From: Gillisella vitis
Lineage (GTDB): Bacteria > Pseudomonadota > Alphaproteobacteria > Rhizobiales > Rhizobiaceae
Assembly (NCBI GenBank): GCA_009744235.1
Contig: WPHV01000015.1
Coordinates: 62,001-126,000, forward strand
Direction of reading: 5' to 3'
Length of the DNA stretch: 64,000 nucleotides
Positions 9,695-20,823 of this stretch are shown in pieces (the first letter of the stretch is position 1; each line of letters begins with the position of its first letter). Position numbers and translations under genes: made by a program. The notes below the pieces were generated by a model that saw nothing but the letters and a program-made list of their open reading frames with translations, was not told the origin of the DNA and ran no database searches.

Positions 9695-12600
9695 TTATGA
9701 GCTCCAGCGGAAGTCGCTGCCCGACATGTTGTCGGCGGTCTTGCCGGACAAGGTCATCTGCATATCTACCGTCCCGTCACCATTGGTATCGACAAACAGA
9801 GTTGCCGTATCATTGACGAAATAGGCTTCCGAATTGCCGCTGGCCGAAAGGCTAGTTGATGTCCCAAGGTAGGAGAAGGTGCCGGTCAGCCCGCTGATCA
9901 CCAGCTTGTCCTCACCATTGACGAAGTCGGTGATCTTGTCCGGGTTCGACGTGGTCGACTTGTCCGCGGAGGTGAAGGTGAAGAGGTCGGATCCGGCCCC
10001 GCCCGTTACCGTATCGGCGCCGCTGCTCATATAGATCGTGTCATTGCCGGCGCCCAGGTCCACCGTGGTATTGGTGCTGCCCGACAGCACGATCAAATCG
10101 GCCCCCGTACTACCGGTGATATACTCGATATTGGCCGTGGTCAGCGTCGAGGCGGAGCCGAGCGTCAGCTTGTCCTCACCGTTGCCCAGATCAATCGTCA
10201 CGCCTGTATACTGGCCGGAAATGGTGATCGTATCGTCATAGGCGGAGCCAACCAGGGTTTCGACACTGGAAACGGTCGCGGTCGCGGCTTTCTCAAAGTT
10301 CAGGTAATCCGCGCCTGTACCCATGAAATACTGGCCGTTGGAGATTTCCGTGTCCCTGATATAGACCACATCGGCATTGCTGCCGCCGGTGACGGATTCG
10401 ACATTATAAAGGCTGATCGTATTGGTATAATTGCCGAGCGTGACCACGTCGTTGCCGTCGGCCAGGTTGAGTTCGATGCCCGTCGCCTGAGCACCGATAG
10501 TCACCTTGTCGTCGCCGGATCCACCCGTGACCGTCTCCACACCGACGATTGTTACCGTGCTTGTCGAGGACGCCAGCTTTACTTCGTCTTTCCCACCACT
10601 TAGATAGTTGCCATCGGCATCTTTTAGATAATTGCCATCCGCATCTTTATCGTAGGACTGGCCCAGCGAGATATAACCGCTATAGGTACTGCTGTTGATG
10701 GCAATGAAATCGACCAGGGACTGACCGATGATGGTTTCCGCATTCGCCACCGTCACCGTATTGGTCGTATCAGCCAGCGTCAGCTTGTCGGAACCATCGC
10801 CCAGATCGATAAACCCACCGGTCCATTGCGTGGCCAGCGTGATGATGTCGGCATTGGAGCCACCATTGACCGTCTCAACGTTGGAAACCGTTGCCGTCAG
10901 GCCCGCGCTCCAGTTCAGGGTATCCTGGCCAGCGCCCAGATCAAGAGTTGCCCCGCCGATCGAACCGCTGACCGTCAGGATATCGTCGCCGGTTGACCCG
11001 ACCACCGTTTCGACATTGGCGATCGTGACGGTTCCGGATTCGCCGAACGTCAGCAGGTCATTGCCGCTGCCCAGATCCAGCGTGCCGCCGGTATAGACGC
11101 CAGACAAGGTGATGTCGTCGATCATCGAGCCGCCAGTCACCGTTTCGATATTTTCCACCGTAACCGTATTGTTGGCGGAAGACAGGATCAGGCGGTCACT
11201 GCCAGCATTGAGATTGATGAAGCCACCCGTAATCTGTTCACCAAGGGTGATGACGTCGCTGCCGACATCGCCGAGGATGGATTCCGCGCCGGTGACGGTG
11301 ACAGTGCCACCCAGTTCCGACATTTGCAGAACATCGTCGCCGGCCCCAAGCTTGATCGTGGTTGCCGTTATCGCGTCGGAAAACTCGACCGTATCGTCTC
11401 CCTCACCACCGGTCACCGTTTCGACACCCGACAGGGTCACCGTGTTGCCGGATGCCGAGAAGATGACACCATCCTGACCTGCGCCCAGGTTGATATAGCC
11501 CGATGCACCTTCGGCAAGCGTGATAAGATCGGCGGCAGCACCACCCGTCACTGTTTCAACGCCTGAAACGGTCGCCGTGCCGCCGACATCGCCGATGATG
11601 AACTGGTCATTGCCGGCACCAAGCGAAATCGTGCCACCGGTCATATAGGCGGAAAGGGTAATGATGTCGTCGACAGCCGACCCGACAATCGTTTCGATGC
11701 TGGAGACCGTCAGCGTACCGCCTTCACCCGCCAGCGTCAGGCTGTCAAGACCATTGCCGAGATTGAGGGTCATGCCGGTCGTGCTGGAGGCCAGCGTGAA
11801 CACGTCGCTGTTGGTGCCCCCGGTGATGCTTTCCACATTGGCAAGTGTGGCCGTATTGGCATAATTGCCGAAGATAACGGTGTCATTGCCATCGCCAAGG
11901 TCAATATCGACACTGGTGACTGTCGCGTTGAACCGGATGACTTCATCGCCGGTACCACCGATGATCGTCTCCACATTGGCAGCCGTGACCGATCCACCAT
12001 TATCCTGGAATTTCAAGATATCGTTGCCACCACCCAGATCGATCATGGTCGCGCCGCCGACCGTGCCGATGACGACCGTATCCGAACCGGAACCGCCGGT
12101 GATGGTTTCGACATTGGAAATCGTGATGAGGTTCTTCATGGCGGTCGCGTCGGCGTCGTCGACATCGGCCATGATGATGGTATCGATGCCGTCGGCAAGA
12201 TCGATACTGCCCTTGAACCCACTGGCAAGGATGATTTTCTGGGTTCCGGCTCCGCCTACCAGCGTTTCGACATTCTGCACGGTCACAGTCGCACTGCCAC
12301 CGACCGTCAACGTATCGTCACCAGCACCAAGATCGATCGTGCCAATGGTCACGGTTCCTGAAACCGTCACGACGTCGTCCGCCGCACCGCCGATAATCGT
12401 TTCGATATTGACCGCGGTCAGGGTGCCGCCCTCGTCACTCAGCGTCAGCTTGTCGAGGCCCTTGCCGAGGTCGATCGTACCGGCAGAAATGTCGGTACCG
12501 AGCGTGATGACGTCGCTGGACGTGCCAGCATTGATGGTCTCGACGTTCAAAATCATCGCGGTATTGTTGAAATTGCCGAAGGTGACGCTGTCATTGCCCG

Positions 12601-14437
12601 CACCCAGGTCGAGATAGACGTCCTGCGCGGCGCGATCAAACTTAACGACGTCGATGCCGTCATCGCCGATGATGCTCTCGATATTGCGGGCGGTGATCGT
12701 GCCACCTTTCATGATGGTCACCGTATCGTTGCCGGTACCCAGATCGATCAGCGAGCCGGTAATGGCGCTGGTGATATACACTTGATCGGTCTCGGTGCCG
12801 CCGACGATGGTTTCAATCCCGGCAATGGAAACGGTATTATCAAAATCACCCATCGTGAGCTTGTCGGAGCCGGAGCCGAGCGAGATCAGATTGCCGGTCA
12901 ACAGGGTCTTGTAAAGGATCTGCTCGCTGGCGGAACTGCCCAGAATTGTCTCGACGTTTGAAATGGTCAAGGTTCGTCCGGAACCGGTAAGCGTCAATGT
13001 ATCATCGCCGCCCTTAAGGTCGATATCGCCACCTGTCGAGGCGACCGAGAAACTGATCGTGTCTTCACCATCACCGCCGATCAAGGTTTCGACACCGGAA
13101 ATATTGATGGTGTTGGAACCATCGGCCAGGGTCAGCTTGTCCATGCCGGTGCTGAGATTGATCGTGCCCTTGGTCAGCTCGGTGGTCAGCGTGATGATGT
13201 CGCTGGAACTGTCGCCGGTAATGGTTTCGACATTAGCGAAAGTGACATTGTTGTTGTACTTGCCCAGGGTTACGCGGTCGCCATCGTCGTCCAGATCGAT
13301 CAGGCCGCCGGTTATCTGCGTTTTGAAAATAATATAGTCTTTGGTTTCACTGCCGATGATATTCTCGACATTTTTCAAGGTGGCGGTGCCGCCGTCCTCA
13401 TTGAAGACCAGTGTATCTTCGCCAGCTCCGAGATCGATCAAGCCGCCGGACTTGGCCTCCTGCATGTAGATAAAATCGCTGCCCGAGCCACCATAGATCG
13501 TTTCAACACCATAGACACTGACGGAATTGGTATAATTTCCCAGAACGAGCGTATCATTGCCGCCATTCAGAGAAACATATCCACCGGTAAACGCACTCCC
13601 GATCGTGACGTGATCGCTTCCGCTCGATCCGACGATGCTTTCGGCACCTGAGATTGTCAGCTTATTGGTATAATTGCTGAGAACGACAGTATCATCGCCT
13701 TCACCGGCATCAATATTGAAATTGGAAGCCTTGCTGTTCAGCTGAATGCGGTCGTCGCCGCTGCCAGCCACGATTGTTTCGGTATTGGAGACATAGACCG
13801 TGCCGCCGCCATCGCCCAGGCTGACAGAGTCGTTGCCGGAACCGAGATCCACGCGGCGCGTCTGATCGCCGCTTTTATTCTCCATAATCACGATATCGGA
13901 CTTGGTACTGCCGGTAACCGTCTCAACATCGATCAGGGTGAGCGAATTATCGAATTTGCCGAGGATCACCCGGTCCGAACCGGTTCCGAGATCGATATAG
14001 GTTCCGAGCGCCTGGGCGCTCATCGTCAAATAGTCATTGCCCTGGCCAGCGACGATCGTTTCCACATTGAGGATGGTTGCGGTGACGCCAAGGTCTGAAA
14101 AGGTCAGGCTGTCGATGCCCGCGCCCAGATCGATGTAACCTGAGGTAGCCTTGGTATCGTAAAAAATCGAATCCGCACCGGTACCGCCCAAAACGGATTC
14201 GACATTGGACAATGTCACATCATTGTCGAAATTGCCAAGGATCAGCTTGTCGCTGCCACCACCAAGATCAAGGTAAGCGCCCGAAACCTGATCGGTCAGG
14301 AGAATAATGTCCGTTGCACTCGTTCCAGTCAAACCATCAAGACTGCTTACAGTCGTTGTCTTATTAGACGTTGCCACGGCAAATCCCCATTGTGGTAATT
14401 GCCGACGCAGGTCAGCAACAAAGCGTTTAGTCGACAT
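9695..14437 (-). CDS. Giant RTX-like repeat protein, probable type I secretion substrate
   Basis: A 1580-residue acidic protein rich in Thr, Ser, Gly, Asp and Asn, with no N-terminal signal peptide. About 30 copies of a ~44-residue cassette fill residues ~40-1440. Each has the frame (N/G)VETIxGGxGxD, a short strand, then GxIDLGxGxDxLxL. This is a spaced relative of the calcium-binding RTX nonapeptide and probably forms a long beta-roll or solenoid. Near the C-terminus a more canonical RTX block (NDTIYMSSGADTVTGGAGSD) leads into DKITDFVNGEDKLVI and a ~80-residue tail, as in type I secretion signals. The ATG at 14435-14437 is used; a GTG at 14375-14377 with GGGGAT upstream would shorten it by 20 residues. 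A role as adhesin or matrix protein is inferred. The exporter at 1-986 is the obvious partner. Confidence 0.8.
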   Translation of the reverse strand: MSTKRFVADLRRQLPQWGFAVATSNKTTTVSSLDGLTGTSATDIILLTDQVSGAYLDLGGGSDKLILGNFDNDVTLSNVESVLGGTGADSIFYDTKATSGYIDLGAGIDSLTFSDLGVTATILNVETIVAGQGNDYLTMSAQALGTYIDLGTGSDRVILGKFDNSLTLIDVETVTGSTKSDIVIMENKSGDQTRRVDLGSGNDSVSLGDGGGTVYVSNTETIVAGSGDDRIQLNSKASNFNIDAGEGDDTVVLSNYTNKLTISGAESIVGSSGSDHVTIGSAFTGGYVSLNGGNDTLVLGNYTNSVSVYGVETIYGGSGSDFIYMQEAKSGGLIDLGAGEDTLVFNEDGGTATLKNVENIIGSETKDYIIFKTQITGGLIDLDDDGDRVTLGKYNNNVTFANVETITGDSSSDIITLTTELTKGTINLSTGMDKLTLADGSNTINISGVETLIGGDGEDTISFSVASTGGDIDLKGGDDTLTLTGSGRTLTISNVETILGSSASEQILYKTLLTGNLISLGSGSDKLTMGDFDNTVSIAGIETIVGGTETDQVYITSAITGSLIDLGTGNDTVTIMKGGTITARNIESIIGDDGIDVVKFDRAAQDVYLDLGAGNDSVTFGNFNNTAMILNVETINAGTSSDVITLGTDISAGTIDLGKGLDKLTLSDEGGTLTAVNIETIIGGAADDVVTVSGTVTIGTIDLGAGDDTLTVGGSATVTVQNVETLVGGAGTQKIILASGFKGSIDLADGIDTIIMADVDDADATAMKNLITISNVETITGGSGSDTVVIGTVGGATMIDLGGGNDILKFQDNGGSVTAANVETIIGGTGDEVIRFNATVTSVDIDLGDGNDTVIFGNYANTATLANVESITGGTNSDVFTLASSTTGMTLNLGNGLDSLTLAGEGGTLTVSSIETIVGSAVDDIITLSAYMTGGTISLGAGNDQFIIGDVGGTATVSGVETVTGGAAADLITLAEGASGYINLGAGQDGVIFSASGNTVTLSGVETVTGGEGDDTVEFSDAITATTIKLGAGDDVLQMSELGGTVTVTGAESILGDVGSDVITLGEQITGGFINLNAGSDRLILSSANNTVTVENIETVTGGSMIDDITLSGVYTGGTLDLGSGNDLLTFGESGTVTIANVETVVGSTGDDILTVSGSIGGATLDLGAGQDTLNWSAGLTATVSNVETVNGGSNADIITLATQWTGGFIDLGDGSDKLTLADTTNTVTVANAETIIGQSLVDFIAINSSTYSGYISLGQSYDKDADGNYLKDADGNYLSGGKDEVKLASSTSTVTIVGVETVTGGSGDDKVTIGAQATGIELNLADGNDVVTLGNYTNTISLYNVESVTGGSNADVVYIRDTEISNGQYFMGTGADYLNFEKAATATVSSVETLVGSAYDDTITISGQYTGVTIDLGNGEDKLTLGSASTLTTANIEYITGSTGADLIVLSGSTNTTVDLGAGNDTIYMSSGADTVTGGAGSDLFTFTSADKSTTSNPDKITDFVNGEDKLVISGLTGTFSYLGTSTSLSASGNSEAYFVNDTATLFVDTNGDGTVDMQMTLSGKTADNMSGSDFRWSS
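9950..14330 (-). repeat. Coding tandem repeats, ~30 units of ~44 codons
   Basis: I counted 30 occurrences of the VETI-type anchor (variants VES, IET, AES, TET, IEY) in the encoded protein, spaced about 130 bases apart. The units differ at many positions, so this is an old, diverged amplification rather than a recent perfect tandem array. Confidence 0.8.
10595..10665 (-). repeat. Short DADGNYL duplication inside one RTX-like unit
   Basis: One cassette carries an extra segment reading DKDADGNYLKDADGNYLSGG, in which DADGNYL occurs twice in tandem at both protein and DNA level. No other unit has it. The Asp-rich loops could bind metal in an EF-hand-like way, but that is a guess. Confidence 0.7.
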
Positions 14438-14599
14438 ACGCTCGACCGGCGATCATGGGGAAAGATAGGAAGCGAAGCTGTCGCGAAACTTGCCATATGG
14501 TCGATTAGCAACCCAAAAGCCGTAAAGGAATGGCGAGACACGCCCTGGCAAACGTCACCGCCATTCCGGCAGCGCAGGGCTCAGTCCAGGCAATTCGGT

Positions 14600-15238
14600 T
14601 TAGCCAAAGGATATGCTGAACAGCAACAAGGCCGCCTTGCCGAGCGCCACAATCACGCCGGCGACGACCACAATCGACAGAAGAAACACCACACTGCCCG
14701 CCAGGGCGTAAAGCCCGTCCTTCTCCAGAAGCGCGAAGGCAAACAGCGACAGGGCAATGGCTGGCAGGATATTGCCGAGCGGAATGGGCAATGCGAGAAT
14801 GATGGCCAGAATGAAGGCCATGATCCCCAGAAGGTTTTCCGCCGGTCCCCGTACCAGCAGACCGAAGCGCGGCTTCAGCAGCCTCTCGCCCCGGGCAAGC
14901 CAGGGCACGATCCTGGCGACGATGGCGGAAAAATCGGCCCGTGCCAGTGAGCGTTTGGTGATCCAGCCCGGCAACCAGGGCTGCCAGCCCAGCATCAACT
15001 GTGCCGCCAGAAAGACCAGCGGCGCGCCTGTTATGGCGGATGTACCAGGCGGGGTCGGCACGATATTGGGAAGCGCGAAGATCAGGATCAATGCGCCGAA
15101 AGCCCGGTCGCCGAGCGCCTCGAAAATATCACCAATAGAGACCCGCGCCCGCGTTTCATCCTCGGCAATCCGAAACAGGATCTGCGAAAGCGGCAGGGCC
15201 GCCGTCTGCTCCGCTTCACCGCCTACTCTCTGATCCAT
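14600..15238 (-). CDS. exoD: ExoD-family exopolysaccharide-related membrane protein
   Basis: A 212-residue protein of the ExoD family. The family core GDIFEALGDRAFGALILIFALPNIVPTPPG lies at residues ~35-65 and is followed by several hydrophobic helices, including a long C-terminal one. It is therefore an inner-membrane protein. In rhizobia ExoD affects exopolysaccharide production and alkaline tolerance; its molecular activity is unresolved. A strong ribosome site (GAGGAGCGG) lies just before the ATG. It stands alone, ~160 bases from the start of the RTX-like gene and ~115 bases from the peptide ATPase gene, so membership of either unit is uncertain. Confidence 0.85.
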   Translation of the reverse strand: MDQRVGGEAEQTAALPLSQILFRIAEDETRARVSIGDIFEALGDRAFGALILIFALPNIVPTPPGTSAITGAPLVFLAAQLMLGWQPWLPGWITKRSLARADFSAIVARIVPWLARGERLLKPRFGLLVRGPAENLLGIMAFILAIILALPIPLGNILPAIALSLFAFALLEKDGLYALAGSVVFLLSIVVVAGVIVALGKAALLLFSISFG

Positions 15239-15352
15239 TACCGCTCCTCAAAGGTCGATACGGAACCCGAAAAGCGCTCCGCAGCGAACGGCATATGGAA
15301 ACTCCCGGACGCCAGCGCAAGGGCAAGACGATGGCGTAAGGACGAGCGGTGC

Positions 15353-17194
<1,842 letters not shown>

Positions 17195-17281
17195 AGATGT
17201 GCTTTCCCCTGTTTTGGCCCCGATTTCACGACCGAGGCACTTTATAATTGATCCACCGCGACAAACACGGGAGACAGCCTG

Positions 17282-18445
17282 TCAGGCTGCCAAACCGGTT
17301 TCGGCCAATTCCACCCAATAGCTGATGCCATAGGGAATGGCCTCGTCATTGAAGTCATAGGCCGGGTGGTGAAGATTGGCGGTGTCGCCGACCCCTAGGA
17401 AAATGAAGGCGCCCGGACGGCTTTCCAGCATGTAGGAAAAATCCTCGGCGCCCATTTTCGGCGCCATGTCGGTCTTCACCCGGTTTTCGCCGGAGATCCT
17501 GGCGGCAACCGCGGCGGCAAACTCCGTCTCTTGCGCGTGGTTGAAGGTGACCGGATAGCCCCGGTGATAATGCACTTCGGCGATAGCACCATGCGCCATG
17601 GCCGTAGCACTTGCCACTTCCTGCACGCGCTTTTCGGCAAAATCACGGATCTGCGGCAGCAGGGTGCGCACGGTTCCGGTCAGGGTCACATCCATCGGAA
17701 TGACATTATAGGCATCACCGCCATGGGTGGTGGTGACGCTGATAACCAGCGATTCCAGCGGATCGACGCCGCGCGACACGATCGACTGCAAGGCAATGAT
17801 CACATGCGCCGAAACCAGGACCGGATCGACCGACATATGCGGCTGGGCGGCGTGGCTTCCCTTGCCCTTGATGACGATCTCGAACGTATCGGACGCCGCC
17901 ATCAGCGACCCCTTGCGAATGGCGAAATCGCCAAGCGGCACGCCCGGCGCATTGTGCATGCCGAACACCTGGGAAATGCCGAACTTGTCCATCATTCCGT
18001 CCTGCACCATGGCAAGACCGCCGCCGCCGCCTTCTTCTGCTGGCTGGAAGATCACCGCAACCGAGCCTGCGAAATTACGGGTTTCGGCCAGGTGCTTCGC
18101 CGCGCCCAGCAACATGGCGGTGTGGCCGTCATGGCCGCAGGCATGCATCTTGCCCGGCACCGTCGAGGCCCATGGCGCGCCAGTGATTTCGGTGATCGGC
18201 AAGGCATCCATGTCGGCACGCATGCCAATGGTGGTGCCCTCGCCGCGATTGCCCTTGATGATGCCGACGACACCCGTTCTGCCAATGCCTGTTTCCACCA
18301 CGTCGCAACCGAATTCCTTCAGCTTCTGCGTGACGAAAGCGGCTGTCTGATGCACATCGAACAACAGTTCCGGTGTCTGATGCAAATGGCGCCGCCAGCC
18401 TGCGACCTCTTCCTGCAAGGCGCTGGCACGGTTCAAAATGGGCAT
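17282..18445 (-). CDS. M20 family amidohydrolase (hippurate hydrolase / N-acyl-amino-acid type)
   Basis: A 387-residue di-metal hydrolase. Visible motifs are GMRADMDALPI (~75-85), MHACGHDGHTAMLLGAA (~102-118) with metal-binding Cys/His, PAEEGGGGG (~135) holding the catalytic Glu, and a C-terminal GAEDFSYML. Members cleave amide bonds of N-acyl amino acids, hippurate or small peptides in the cytoplasm. AGAGGT lies five bases before the ATG. It diverges from the binding proteins and precedes the fused ATPase, so it probably processes what this transporter imports. The exact substrate cannot be told from sequence. Confidence 0.87.
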   Translation of the reverse strand: MPILNRASALQEEVAGWRRHLHQTPELLFDVHQTAAFVTQKLKEFGCDVVETGIGRTGVVGIIKGNRGEGTTIGMRADMDALPITEITGAPWASTVPGKMHACGHDGHTAMLLGAAKHLAETRNFAGSVAVIFQPAEEGGGGGLAMVQDGMMDKFGISQVFGMHNAPGVPLGDFAIRKGSLMAASDTFEIVIKGKGSHAAQPHMSVDPVLVSAHVIIALQSIVSRGVDPLESLVISVTTTHGGDAYNVIPMDVTLTGTVRTLLPQIRDFAEKRVQEVASATAMAHGAIAEVHYHRGYPVTFNHAQETEFAAAVAARISGENRVKTDMAPKMGAEDFSYMLESRPGAFIFLGVGDTANLHHPAYDFNDEAIPYGISYWVELAETGLAA

Positions 18446-18724
18446 GAATGACCTCTTTTTGCTGTTCCCATACGGTTTTCGATGGCATACTGTTCATCAA
18501 CTTTAGCGTTTTGCAAGTCGCAAATGCAATGAATGAACAAAAAATAGCCTGAAATGGCCACGGCCCAAAACTTAATCAGATCGCCGCTCTCAAGCCACGT
18601 TCGGATGCCAAACCGCCCCGTCATCTTGTCTGTTATTTTAGTAGATTAAACCTCTGCGTTCTTGACTCTGGGCGCCGTGCTGCGAAGCAATGCGTCATCT
18701 CAACCAAAGCAGGACACGGCAACC
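18446..18724. promoter_or_regulatory. Divergent control region between amidohydrolase and first binding protein
   Basis: These 279 AT-richer bases must contain promoters for both directions. A short inverted repeat (TTTGC-AAGTC-GCAAA, 18510-18524) lies ~65 bases before the amidohydrolase start and could be an operator. No promoter hexamers are convincing. Confidence 0.35.
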
Positions 18725-20461
18725 ATGACATACAACAGGCCCTTAAGGGCACTATCGGCAGCCGCCATTTTCATAGCGACGGGAGCCGCAGCCACGGGAG
18801 CCCTTGTCAGCACCCCTGCTCTAGCCGCACGCGGCACGGACGGCGATGTGAAAATCCTGTTCTGGCAGGCCGTTTCCAATCTCAATCCCTATCTGTCGGG
18901 CGGCAGCAAGGAAGTCTACGCTGCCTCGATGGTGATCGAGCCGCTGGCGGGCTTTGACGAGCAGGGCAATCTGTTCACCCGACTTGCCGCCGAGATCCCC
19001 ACCGTCGACAATGGCGGCATCGCCAAGGACATGACCTCCATCACCTGGAAATTGAAACCGGGCCTGACCTGGTCGGACGGCGGCACTGTCAGCGCCGATG
19101 ACGTGGTATTCACCTGGAAATATTGCATGGCGCCCGGCGGCGGCTGCGCCCAGGCGGCCAAGTTCGACGGGGTAAAATCGGTGGAGGCCATCGACCCTTT
19201 GACCGTGAAGGTGACCTTCGATGCCCCCAAACCCTTTCCCTATAGCGCCTTCGTCGGCCAGCTCTCGCCGATCATTCAGCAGTCCCAGTTCAAGGATTGC
19301 CTGGGCGAAAAAGCACCGCAATGCACAGAGGCTAATTTCAAGCCGCATGGCACTGGACCCTTCGTCGTCCGGGATTTCAAAGCCAATGACGTCGTGCTGT
19401 TTGACGCCAATCCGCGCTACCGCGATCCGGCCAAGCCAGCTTTTGCGAGCATCACCCTGAAAGGTGGCGGCGATGCGATGTCTGCGGCCCGCGCCGTGCT
19501 GGAAACCGGCGAATATGATTTTGCCTGGAATACGGTGGTGGAGCCGGAAGTAACGGAATCCATGCTGAAAGCCGGCAAGGGCACCATGACCTCAGCCTTT
19601 AGCTCCACGGTCGAACGCATCCAACTCAACCCCTACGCCGTCGATGCGGCCCTCGGCGCTAAGCGCTCCACCAAGGAGGCCGGTCCCCATCCAGCCCTGT
19701 CAGACCCCAGGGTGCGCCGGGCGCTGGCGCTGGCCATCGACCGTGACGTGATCGTTGAAGCAGGCTATGGCGCCGCTGGCCAGCCAACCTGCAACATCAT
19801 TCCCGCCCCGGATATTTTCGCCTCCAAGGCCAAGACCTGGTGCGGAAAGCAGGACCTGGACGGGGCCAACACATTGCTGGACGAAGCAGGCTGGAAAAAA
19901 GGCCCCGACGGCATCCGCGCAAAAGACGGCCGCAAACTGTCCTTCCTGTTCCTGACCACCACCAATTCGGTGCGCCAAGGCACGCAGGTTCTTGTCAAGG
20001 ACATGTGGTCGCAGATCGGCGTCGAGACCGAATTGCGCAATGTCTCCGCTTCGGTGTTCTTCGGCGGCGACTCGGCCAGCCCCGACACCTACCAGAAGCT
20101 CTATGCCGATGTGCAAATGTATGCCAGCGGCTTTGAAAGCACCGATCCTGAGAAGTTCATGGGCGGCTTCACCTGCGAAAAGATCCCCACTCCCGCCAAC
20201 AACTGGCAGGGTGAAAACATCGCCCGCTACTGCGATCCGGCCTATGACAAGCTGGTAGGGGAGCTGCGCAGGACCTCCGGCACCGAAAAGCGCGCCGAAC
20301 TGGTCCGTAGCCTCAATGACATGATCGTCAATGACGGCCTGGTCATTCCGTTGGTCAATCGCGGCGAACCGTCAGCCATCTCGAACACACTGAAGGGTGC
20401 AAAGCTCAATCCGTGGGATTCACAGTTGTGGAATGTTGCGGATTGGACCCGTAGCAAGTAG
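18725..20461 (+). CDS. ABC transporter substrate-binding protein, family 5 (first paralog)
   Basis: A 578-residue periplasmic peptide/opine-type binding protein. The signal peptide runs to about residue 34 (STPALA). The ATG at 18725 with AGGA upstream is preferred over a TTG at 18662, because only this start puts a signal sequence at the N-terminus. The mature part begins ARGTDGDVKILFWQ and shows SBP family 5 features (KPGLTWSDGGTVSADDVVFTW; DPRVRRALALAIDRD). Eight cysteines (YCM, GGGC, KDC, PQC, PTC, TWC, FTC, RYC) are conserved in the paralog at 20824 and probably form four disulfides. It heads the rightward unit with that paralog and two permeases. The ligand is unknown, probably a peptide or peptide-like compound. 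Confidence 0.9.
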   Translation: MTYNRPLRALSAAAIFIATGAAATGALVSTPALAARGTDGDVKILFWQAVSNLNPYLSGGSKEVYAASMVIEPLAGFDEQGNLFTRLAAEIPTVDNGGIAKDMTSITWKLKPGLTWSDGGTVSADDVVFTWKYCMAPGGGCAQAAKFDGVKSVEAIDPLTVKVTFDAPKPFPYSAFVGQLSPIIQQSQFKDCLGEKAPQCTEANFKPHGTGPFVVRDFKANDVVLFDANPRYRDPAKPAFASITLKGGGDAMSAARAVLETGEYDFAWNTVVEPEVTESMLKAGKGTMTSAFSSTVERIQLNPYAVDAALGAKRSTKEAGPHPALSDPRVRRALALAIDRDVIVEAGYGAAGQPTCNIIPAPDIFASKAKTWCGKQDLDGANTLLDEAGWKKGPDGIRAKDGRKLSFLFLTTTNSVRQGTQVLVKDMWSQIGVETELRNVSASVFFGGDSASPDTYQKLYADVQMYASGFESTDPEKFMGGFTCEKIPTPANNWQGENIARYCDPAYDKLVGELRRTSGTEKRAELVRSLNDMIVNDGLVIPLVNRGEPSAISNTLKGAKLNPWDSQLWNVADWTRSK

Positions 20462-20492
20462 GATCCATGACAAGAACCGCATATTGACACGC

Positions 20493-20523
20493 GACATGCT
20501 GGCGCCACTGACGCCAGCATGTC
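20493..20523 (+). terminator. Strong hairpin after first binding-protein gene
   Basis: A perfect 12-bp stem (GACATGCTGGCG, 20493-20504, with its complement at 20512-20523) and a 7-base loop. There is no U-tract, so it may act as a transcript-end stabiliser or a Rho-dependent stop. Confidence 0.5.
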
Positions 20524-20613
20524 TGAAGCGCCTTGCCGCGAAATGGTACCTTGTGAATGGTGCCGTGGCCCGCACCCTATCCACAGTAGATGCATGGTCT
20601 CGCATTTTCCATC

Positions 20614-20658
20614 TTGAATGAAAAATAAGCTTGTGATTTTATAGCCCAAAATTTGGGC
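20614..20658 (+). promoter_or_regulatory. Candidate promoter and palindromic operator for second binding protein
   Basis: TTGAAT (20614-20619), 17 bases, then TTTTAT (20637-20642) resembles a weak sigma-70 promoter. Immediately after lies a perfect palindrome, GCCCAAA-A-TTTGGGC (20644-20658), suitable as a repressor site over the transcription start. Confidence 0.35.
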
Positions 20659-20823
20659 AAACCAATAATCAGGACAGGCAATCCGACCAGGCCCAGAGGG
20701 GATCAGGGCCATATACTCTCTAAATTCAGTGCCATTGAGGCAATGGGGAAAATTGGCAGCGTCCTTGCTTGCGCTGCCAGAAGAAAACTCTCGACCACGA
20801 GAATAACAAGGGAACAGCAAACC

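Larger units (their letters stand above)
20462..20823 (+). other. Intergenic region between the two paralogous binding-protein genes
   Basis: A 362-base gap with no plausible gene. It holds a strong hairpin near the first gene's stop and a promoter-like segment with a palindrome before the second gene, described separately. This suggests the second binding protein can be expressed on its own. Confidence 0.6.

Noticed and set aside
11865..12617. Plus-strand Ser/Pro/Val-rich frame
   Set aside because: It is the mirror of the RTX-like repeats on the opposite strand.
9695..14437. CRISPR array or non-coding satellite
   Set aside because: The periodicity is in a single open reading frame with diverged units and no constant-length spacers.
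18662..18724. TTG start for the first binding protein
   Set aside because: It would place 21 residues before the signal peptide and has no ribosome site.
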